From Cladorhizidae sp. MBARI D1340-BT2 (taxonomy: Eukaryota > Porifera > Demospongiae > Poecilosclerida > Cladorhizidae): DNA of 64,000 nucleotides. The translations under genes were made by a program, and so were the position numbers. Below are positions 56,058 to 64,000 of this stretch, piece by piece. How positions within the stretch are numbered: position 1 is the first letter of the stretch; every line of letters begins with the position of its first letter. A model generated the notes under the pieces. It had not been told where the DNA came from. It made no database searches and was given only the letters and a program-made list of their open reading frames with translations. The stretch covers positions 31,353,442-31,417,441 of the forward strand of contig JAQNBH010000009.1 in the NCBI GenBank assembly GCA_028752905.1. The letters run 5' to 3'.

Positions 56058-57365
56058 CATCTGGCTATAGATGTGACACACAAGGGGGAACTGGCTGACC
56101 CTTATTAAGGACAGCTATTTCCTAGAGGGATGTTTTACTCAGCTGTTTCAAGGACACACCCAAGCTTACCCCTCTGTCAACAACATGGAACTTGGTTCAC
56201 TTCTAATCAACTATCTCAAAATGATACAGAGTAACATTATAACCTCTGTGATGACCTCCTTGTAGACCAAAGTTTTAAATTTTGTGCACAGCGATAAAGA
56301 TTGAAAGCAGACTTAAACATTTTTTCCTTGTTAAAAAAAAATAAGGAGAATTCTTTCTCCTCACTCCCCTTCCTCAACTCTAGATTAGTAAAACAGTAAA
56401 TCAGTCAACTAACACAGAGTAAAGATTCTGATACTGATTATAATTAGCAAATTCTATATACATGCAACCACAAAGTCATAACTTAAGATTCAAAAAGAGT
56501 TTAAAAATTTCACTGTCATATAGCAGGTGGCAACTACTAGAGGTAAGCTTACAGCTTCTCCCCCTACAGTAGCTTTATAAAGATTTCAACCATCGTTATG
56601 AGGGCTCTAAATATACGTGTGGTATGTGACAAAAAGACTGTCAATATTACCATCTCAAGCATTTATTCGGTCATATATAAAAAATCTAACAGAATTACCT
56701 TTGCACATTTTTGCAGGAGTGTTTTCAAGCTAGTGTGGCACCCAAAAACTCTAACTAAGCACATACTTACACACATAGACAGATATATTTCTATTATTTG
56801 AAGCATTGACAACAATGCTACCCTTGTAAATTTCACCATTTTATCAACCAAAGTTGTTGTTTTAAGTAGTGCTAGAGGCAGCCTCACTAGCAAAGTGCTT
56901 GTGTTATGTTAGCTCTATCTAGCATAGTTTGTTGGTAATGCTACCATGTTGTATTATTGGTGTGGTGTCATCAAGAAATTGAAAAATGCTTAAACAGGTA
57001 TATAATATGCCTAAACAAATTGGCCAATGATCTGCCTTATGATGTCTCAGTGTAGCCTTCATGCAAAATTTGAGCTTCAAAACTTTGGCTGTACATGAAG
57101 GACAAACAAACCAACACACACATGCACGCACACGCACACACATACACACACACATACACACAGAGATAATCTTTCTTTAATATATTTAATTTTAATTTTA
57201 TGATTATTATATTTATGACCAGTAGACCATTGGGTACAATAGTCATAATACTATTTGAGGGTGGAGGAGCATAAAAGGAATATATATTTAACTTTTGGCA
57301 GGTGATATATATCACAACTGCTACATTGACCGGCTCTTCCAAACCTAGCTGTTCTAATGAGGAAA
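55907..57365. other. intron start, no exon recognised
   Basis: TATA dinucleotide run (56028-56051), CA-rich tract (57112-57160). No cysteine-module exon seen. Confidence 0.4.
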
Positions 57366-57485
57366 GTCTAGATGGGCACCTATGCTTATTGGAAATTACT
57401 CTGAAGTCTACATGGGCACCTATGCTTATTGGAAATTACTCTGAAGTCTACATGGTCACCTGTGCTTATTGGAAATTACTCTGAA
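57366..57485. repeat. 46-bp tandem repeat (about 2.6 copies)
   Basis: GTCTACATGGGCACCTATGC and TTATTGGAAATTACTCTGAA repeated. Confidence 0.9.
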
Positions 57486-59521
57486 TCCCTTCACTTTAAA
57501 GAGAAGATGGATTTCTTGTTTATGACATAGTACTGCATGCTTAAAAAAATTTTTTTTGCTGAATAATTTGATTCTTAAGCCAAACTATTGTCTATTCTAT
57601 TTGAAAAGATTATATCTGGAGGAAAAAATTGCTTGCTCATGTATATATGCTTGAAGAGGTTGAAGTGATCAAGTTGTTCATCAATACCATACTCTTTTTT
57701 TACCTCCATTAGGCATTAGGTCATCTCACGGCAGACACCTGGGAAGTACTCATTAGTTCTTTAAAAAGAGGTTTCTTTAGTTATAGCTCTGCCTACTTCC
57801 CATAATTATGTAAAATTCGTGCTTGAGTATTTTAGCAGAAATATTATCTGGGCTAGTCAATCCAATAGAATGTTGGAGACCTCACTTCTGAACTTGAAAT
57901 ATAGCTATTGTATATGAGGTCACAAAGTGCAGGAATTGAGTTCATTCTTGTCATACTTCTTCTAATTATGTGAACAGATTGAAACCATTAGCTAAACGAC
58001 AAATACAATGGCTAAAGAAGCGAAAAATTAATTTGTGAGTCAATTCATCTAAGATTGATTCTTTGTTCCCATCGGTTATCACTTAGATATTTCCCGATAT
58101 TACTCGATATTACTCAAGTGAACATATGTATGTTCTACAACTTCCTATGACATTGTCAGTTACCTCATCAGCTATACACTACAAAAGTTCAAACTAGAAT
58201 GATGGCTATTAGCTGGCGACAAAATATGTAATGAAGGCCATTTAAGCTGATAAAAAGAGGAGTTAACTATTTATGTAGCTTCAGAATGTGTATACTTCCC
58301 AATCATTTATACCACATGTAGTTCATTCTGGTAGTCATAGGGTTTAGCGCAACTCTATGGGCATAGGCCAGATGTTTTCAGAGGAAGTCATTATTTTTTT
58401 ATTTGAATTCAACCAGCTCAATAAAACTCTCTGTTTTCTCTTCTTGTTTGCCAGGGCAAATAATCTGGCCATCATCACGACCTTCAAAACAAACCCTTGA
58501 GTAGCACATGGCATAAGTTCTTTGAGGAAAGGTTCTATTACTTTCCAATTTTATTTCTTTTCTGGTCCATATTCCTGTTAATGGGTGCAGGTGGATTGTC
58601 AAACATCGTAATATATTTAGCCCTTCATTTTATTGATAGATGTTCGATTGACGGCATTCTAACTTGACATGAATGAACATGTGATAGCCTTCCCAGATGC
58701 GAAAGATTTACCTTTTTTTGGGGGGGGGGGGGGGGGGGGGGGGGATAGATAGACTTTATAGTGACCGCATTGCTCACACATGAGTGGTCGGAGATTGTTT
58801 TCTATGTTGGATGGAAGCCTATCCTATCTTATTGTATTGTGGTCAATTTTGTTCCACAAAACATGTCTTTCTCGGGATGTGGTTTATCTGGGCCACCAAA
58901 CATAATATATGTAATAACCGCATCAGCAGCAACACAGGTGTTTGTAGGCATCACTACATGTTCGTATTTAGGTTGATGAACTGCATACAAATAACTCGCC
59001 ATCACAAACTCTTGGGTGTTCATTTACAATGCATGCACACTTCAGAGGAATATCCCTCGCATATTGACTGCAGCTCTTTGGTTGATGCATTCCCAACATG
59101 TACCATGAACTAAGCTTGAGGAATGTGAGCACACCTTAACTCCCCATTAGATTTACTGATCTGACAGACAGAATTGAGAAGATTTGTAGCTATCGTAAAG
59201 CACAGGAATGTCATAAACACTTCAAGATATTTTCATCAGAACAAACTATATATTCTGGACACACTAGTCTGCTTCACACATGCACATACAAAGCATACCA
59301 AGCATACCTCAGCTAAAAGAGAGTCAAACCTCTCCCTAGACATCGTCAAATATCTGAAATGACTCGGGGTCAGACAGCCTCATCTCTTGTAGGAGATTGT
59401 TCTAATCTCCATGCTGGGTACAGCAAGGGTTAATAATTATGTGCAATTATTTCTGTACATGCCATGAAATTAAATCAAACCCATCCAAAATTCTTGACTT
59501 AACTATTTCTCTTTGTGACAG
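57486..59521. other. intronic sequence, no exon recognised
   Basis: Contains a run of about 24 Gs at 58720-58744. ORFs on both strands at 58.4-59.1 kb (for example a minus one with EHVVMPTNTCVAADAVITYI) have no recognised domain. The acceptor TTTGTGACAG ends at 59521. Confidence 0.4.
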
Positions 59522-59641
59522 ATATTGATGAGTGTGCCCAGGATCATGCCTGTGAACAGCTGTGCATCAATCAGCAAGGCTCCTACTCCTGCAATTGCAA
59601 TGCTAATTTTATTCTTGCAGAGGACTCAATGAGCTGTATTG
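59522..59641 (+). CDS. EMI-EGF-FN3 receptor, exon 7 (calcium-binding EGF)
   Basis: Encodes DIDECAQDHACEQLCINQQG then SYSCNCNANFILAEDSMSCI. The D-I-D-E-C start, the N after LCI and the aromatic Y are the calcium-binding EGF consensus with six cysteines. Phase 1 at both ends; donor GTATGC. Confidence 0.9.
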
Positions 59642-59839
59642 GTATGCAACTAAAGCTCACCTGTACAAGTACTTACAATGATTGTTGATACTTGTGTCTT
59701 TGTGTACCTTTCTCTTTCAATCTGTCTGCGTGTGTTGGTTTTTCTCTGTATGTCTTTCTATCTCTCTACTCTGTGTGTGCATAATGTGTGTGGTGTGCAT
59801 GTGTGTGTGTTGTGTCCATGTGTGATTCATGCTGTTCAG

Positions 59840-60130
59840 GAAAAGTCAGCATCTCTCTCAGTACTGTCAATTCTTCCACGCTTGTGATCGTGACGTATCC
59901 AGTTTGGGATACAGAAAGAAAAACGATCTCCTACAACATCACATGCTCAAGGTATGAGTCCAACACCACCATGTCAAGTAGTCATGTGATCAGTGCCATG
60001 GAGGGTGACACAAAGCTCAGTCTCAATGCTAGTGGTGGCTATACATGCTGTGCAGCTGCTGTTACTCAATATGGAGTTGGTCCTCCATCATGCTCTCAAC
60101 CTATATCAGTCACAACAGTGGAGATGCAAG
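59840..60130 (+). CDS. EMI-EGF-FN3 receptor, exon 8 (FN3-like domain)
   Basis: A 97-codon phase-1 exon: KVSISLSTVNSSTLVIVTYP, VWDTERKTISYNITCS, LNASGGYTCCAAAVTQYG and VGPPSCSQPISVTTVEMQ. The beta-strand pattern with Y.....A.......GPPS fits fibronectin III, and the TCC motif also occurs in the minus-strand FN3 exon (TNYTCCVET), linking the two genes. Several Asn-glycosylation sites (NSS, NIT, NTT, NAS). Acceptor GCTGTTCAG; donor GTACTA. Confidence 0.8.
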
Positions 60131-60245
60131 GTACTACTTCACTAAAGAATCTCTGCTATTATACATTATAATAATATAATTCTTATAAAATTGTCTGCCT
60201 GTTCCATTTCTCTCTCTCCCTCTCTCTCCCTCTCTCCCCCCCCCT

Positions 60246-60288
<43 letters not shown>

Positions 60289-61257
60289 AGCCTTTAACAT
60301 CAAGGGCTGAGGCTTGGGGGCCTAATTTGAACTTTCAGGGCCAACAATGGCCCAGATTTGGTCTCAGGGGGTCATTTAAACATTGCAACAGCATAGCACT
60401 CGACATTGTCAGCCATTTTTGTTGTTGTTTAGGGGTATAGCTCAAGCTGACAATTATTGGCACCACAGACCAATTATCGGCATACTTACATCACTCATAA
60501 TATTGAAGTTAACTGGAACATTTCCTGACATGGAACAAGTTTCTTGTTGCTGTTCATCTAACAAGCTTCTCGTTTCTTTCTTTCGCTGAGTTTATTGCAC
60601 TTGTTAGATAAGCTTGTCTTAGCATTCATCTCTGGTTAGATTGCTGGTTGCAGTTGTGCTGACTAGAGCTATAAATGATTCAGGACTACTTGCCTATTTC
60701 ATGGAACTGGCTGATGGCTAAATAGCTACTTTATCCAACTAGTTAGACATATTTTCATTTCCATTAGGATGCCATGGGGCAATGGGGTAGGAAGAAGGTG
60801 AGCATCATAGTCGGCTCCAGGTTTTGTTGGCCACACCCAGGAGCAGGGAAAGAAAGCAATGGGAGTCATGCAAACTGCTCTTGCGCAGCAGTTAAGGATG
60901 GTTGACCTGTGTCCAGCATGCAGTCATTGAGCATCACTGTACAGACATCTTGGCTAGGTTACTCCTGGCATGAAGCCGGACCATGGACTTACTTAACTGC
61001 TACTGAGGAGACTGAACTTGGTGGATTCATCCAGGAAGTTGGGAAGATCAGATGTGGTAAAAGCAGAACACAGTTAAAGGCACAGGAACTGGCTATGCAT
61101 GGGTGACTTGCCTGCTGTCACTTGATGAATTATATGTGCTAATCTATGACACTGATGGAAGAGAGAGATAGTGTTTATTTTCCATTGTGTAGCATGCTTG
61201 ATGTTGTAGCTCTAATTTCTCTTAAAAAAATGACATTGTTTTGGTGACAAATTTATC
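60131..61257. other. intronic sequence
   Basis: Polypyrimidine CT/CCC tract at 60208-60288; otherwise no exon recognised. Confidence 0.45.
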
Positions 61258-61812
61258 ATGCTCACACCAGGCAAGAACATGGTGTCACTGTGTAAAGCTT
61301 ACACCAGGTAAGAACATGGTGTCACTGTGTAAAGCTTACACCAGGTAAGAACATGGTGTCACTGTGTAAAGCTTACACCAGGTAAGAACATGGTGTCACT
61401 GTGTAAAGCTTACACCAGGTAAGAACATGGTGTCACTGTGTAAAGCTTACACCAGGTAAGAACATGGTGTCACTGTGTAAAGCTTACACCAGGTAAGAAC
61501 ATGGTGTCACTGTGTAAAGCTTACACCAGGTAAGAACATGGTGTCACTGTGTAAAGCTTATACCAGGTAAGAACATGGTGTCACTGTGTAAAGCTTACAC
61601 CAGGTAAGAACATGGTGTCACTGTGTAAAGCTTACACCAGGTAAGAACATGGTGTCACTGTGTAAAGCTTACACCAGGTAAGAACATGGTGTCACTGTGT
61701 AAAGCTTACACCAGGTAAGAACATGGTGTCACTGTGTAAAGCTTACACCAGGTAAGAACATGGTGTCACTGTGTAAAGCTTACACCAGGTAAGAACATGG
61801 TGTCACTGTCTA
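61258..61812. repeat. 37-bp minisatellite carrying a donor consensus (about 14-15 copies)
   Basis: Unit with TTACACCAGGTAAGAACATG and GTGTCACTGTGTAAAGC. Every unit but the first (GCAAGA) contains ACCAG|GTAAGAA, nearly the ideal metazoan 5' splice site, all on the sense strand of the receptor gene. The copies are almost identical, so the array is young. Confidence 0.95.
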
Positions 61813-62883
61813 AAGATTATAAACAAGTACAATGCATTATCTGTTCCTGCTAATAACATAAGCAACACAAAATACCGATAATTGAGCATACGGATTTGTA
61901 TGTGGTGCCGGTAATAGGTACAGGGTGCAGATAATTGGCATTTTAGTAGGTAGACTCTAACCCTCCTATGTCAGTAGCCGAGTAAGGTAAGGTGACTTCC
62001 TGCAATTGTAGAGCTGTGGCTAAGTTCACTTCCAGTGCACGAATAACTTCCTGGACCACACCTGCTGTGAGTTCTATACGTGGGACCATTCGTGTGCCGA
62101 TAATTGGCAGCTTACACTACCTGTGCATGCATTCTTCATGTTGCTGACGATAGCTCGCAAGTTATGCCTTAATGACGAATGCTATTTACAAACTGCACTA
62201 GCTACAGTAGAGGTGGCATGAGGCTAACAGTTTGCTAGGCTGATCTCCCAGAGCCAATGATAGCCTCGGATTTGCTCTCGGATGGTTGTTTAAACATTGC
62301 TACCATGAATCTACACTCTTCTCTTAGGTTTCTACTGCAAGCATGGCAAGCAAAATTCAAGTGAAGCAAGTAGCTTGCCCTCCACAGGAGCCAGGGGAAG
62401 GAAAAAAGAAAAGGGAAAAAGGACTCCCAGTAGTAGTAGTCGTAGTAGTAGTAGTAGTAGTCGTAGTAGTAGTCGTAGTCGTTGTCGTAGTAGAAAAACA
62501 GGCAGTAGGTAGAACATATGGAATATACCACGTATTTCTTCCACTAGGGTCTTTATGGATAACTACAAACTGCCACAGCAGCTATCAAACTATTTGGTAT
62601 ACGCGATAATACTTACTTTCTTTCGTCCTTTTTTTCTTTCCGAGGCTCGTGTTCGCCTTTGCTGAGATTAGACCACTCTTCAAAACTATTTACATGCCTT
62701 CACACTGGCGGGCTATGCCTAGCAAATATCAACCACAATAGCAACAGAATATATATATATATAACATGTGCTGAGTAGTGGGCGACATGGTCTGCATGGT
62801 ATAGCAAAAATGCATGGCATGTGGTGATATGTGCAGCATACAACAGTAAATAAGTTGGGTTTTTAATAGTGTCCAAGAGCCCT
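61813..62883. other. intronic sequence with TAG/TCG trinucleotide tract
   Basis: TAGTAGTCG-type tract at 62430-62492 and an AT dinucleotide run (62749-62762). No exon recognised. Confidence 0.45.
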
Positions 62884-63440
62884 GGAAACTCTGACTTGCT
62901 GCAGTCCTCCACTGCTCAGCTACTGGAAACTCTGACTTGCTGCAGTCCTCCGCTGCTCAGCTACTGGAAACTCTGACTTGCTGCAGTCCTCCGCTGCTCA
63001 GCTACTGGAAACTCTGACTTGCTGCAGTCCTCCACTGCTCAGCTACTGGAAACTCTGACTTGCTGCTGCTCAGCTACTGGAAACTCTGACTCGCTGCAGT
63101 CCTCCGCTGCTCAGCTACTGGAAACTCTGACTTGCTGCAGTCCTCCGCTGCTCAGCTACTGGAAACTCTGACGTGCTACAGTCCTCCACTGCTCAGCTAC
63201 TGGAAACTCTGACTTGCTGCAGTCCTCCACTGCTCAGCTACTGGAAACTCTGACTTGCTGCGTCCTCCACTGCTCAGCTACTGGAAACTCTGACTTGCTG
63301 CAGTCCTCCGCTGCTCAGCTACTGGAAACTCTGACTTGCTGCAGTCCTTCGCTACTCAGCTACTGGAAACTCTGACTTGCTGCAGTCCTTTGCTGCTCAG
63401 CTACTGGAAACTCTTGACTTGCTGCAGTCCTCCGCTGCTC
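62884..63440. repeat. 41-bp minisatellite (about 14 copies)
   Basis: Unit CTACTGGAAACTCTGACTTG plus CTGCAGTCCTCCGCTGCTCAG; some units shortened (63063, 63259). Contains CTGCAG and GCTCAG acceptor-like words. Confidence 0.95.
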
Positions 63441-63843
63441 AAATACGGAATACAGAAACAACACAACAAACAAACACACAAAAATCCAGTAAATAACTCG
63501 GACAAGAATAAAAATGTTTCACTATAACGGGTTGACCTATTAAGGAAGCAAGGACATGAGCCTGCACCATGTAGACCAGTAGTCCACATTTAACTGGTCA
63601 GACTGTTTTAAAATCTGTTCTTATACACACATGGACACATGTAGTAATGCAGCAAGGTTTACTAGTTGCCATGGAGATAGAGTATTTTTGTATAGTAGTG
63701 TCATGGAAAAGTTTCAAGTCTAATCGTACCTCTTTATAGCAAACTCTTTCCTAAAATGAATACATATATACTGATATGTGTGTACATAATGACTATAGTC
63801 ATGCATATAATTATGCTTAACTATCTCATTCTGTGGCTATTAG
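63441..63843. other. intron end
   Basis: Unique DNA ending in acceptor GGCTATTAG at 63843. Confidence 0.5.
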
Positions 63844-64000
63844 GTAGGGATGAACGCAGTCAAGGAGTAGTGCACAGCAAGGCATTCAAGATAGGACTAC
63901 CTTTTGCAATAGCTACTGTGAGTCTGTTCTTCTTCATAATCGCCATGCTGGTGCTCTTCTGCATCATGTTCAGGAAGAGGCGGAACAAAAAGACCTCTGG
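63844..64000 (+). CDS. EMI-EGF-FN3 receptor, exon 9 (transmembrane), runs off window
   Basis: Encodes GRDERSQGVVHSKAF, then a hydrophobic helix LPFAIATVSLFFFIIAMLVL + FCIMF and the stop-transfer RKRRNKK. This joins the FN3 exon in phase 1 and makes the protein a type I membrane receptor. The exon continues beyond 64000, so the cytoplasmic tail and gene end are not visible. Confidence 0.85.

Overview
The window looks like animal nuclear DNA, most likely from a sponge (probably a demosponge). This is an inference from four things: a metazoan-type VPS33A gene with GT-AG introns, EMI/EGF/fibronectin-III single-pass receptor genes built from phase-1 exons, very short introns (57-82 nt) next to repeat-swollen ones, and a mix of hAT, Penelope-like, Ty3/gypsy and non-LTR relics with many poly-G runs. 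No bacterial operons, CRISPR arrays, rRNA genes or convincing tRNA genes were seen.

1-36.5 kb: one gene, VPS33A, on the + strand. Eight exons (2375-36462) encode the last 346 residues; the 5' part of the gene lies before the window. Its introns (279 nt to 12.4 kb) hold at least 13 tandem arrays and several mobile-element relics. On the - strand inside them are a decayed repeat-type ORF (3.7-5.7 kb), a full-length hAT element with an intact 728-codon transposase (12.4-15.6 kb), and a broken Ty3/gypsy gag-pol (about 18.2-23.0 kb, possibly from 15.7 kb). There is also an inverted-repeat Penelope-like fragment (6.5-7.1 kb) and a fold-back element (7.9-8.4 kb).

36.5-52.4 kb: repeat-rich intergenic DNA. 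It holds a LINE reverse-transcriptase relic split into two opposite-facing halves by a 42-bp minisatellite, a 138-bp palindromic MITE, a CR1/L2-like LINE relic, and two half-copies of the fold-back family. On the - strand (42.8-43.8 kb) are the last two exons of an FN3-TM receptor gene whose cytoplasmic tail carries SH2-type tyrosine motifs.

52.4-64 kb: the 5' part of a + strand receptor gene. It encodes signal peptide, EMI domain, two EGF-like modules, a calcium-binding EGF, FN3, then TM, and runs off the window end. Its introns hold a dead duplicate of an EGF exon and five arrays.

The most unusual signal is the placement of minisatellites at 5' splice sites. The donors at 11046 and 23485 are themselves the first unit of long arrays (about 38 and 13 copies), an array starts within 10 nt of the donor at 34886, and an intronic array at 61.3 kb repeats a near-perfect donor about 14 times. 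Tandem arrays make up roughly a quarter to 30% of the window (my estimate).
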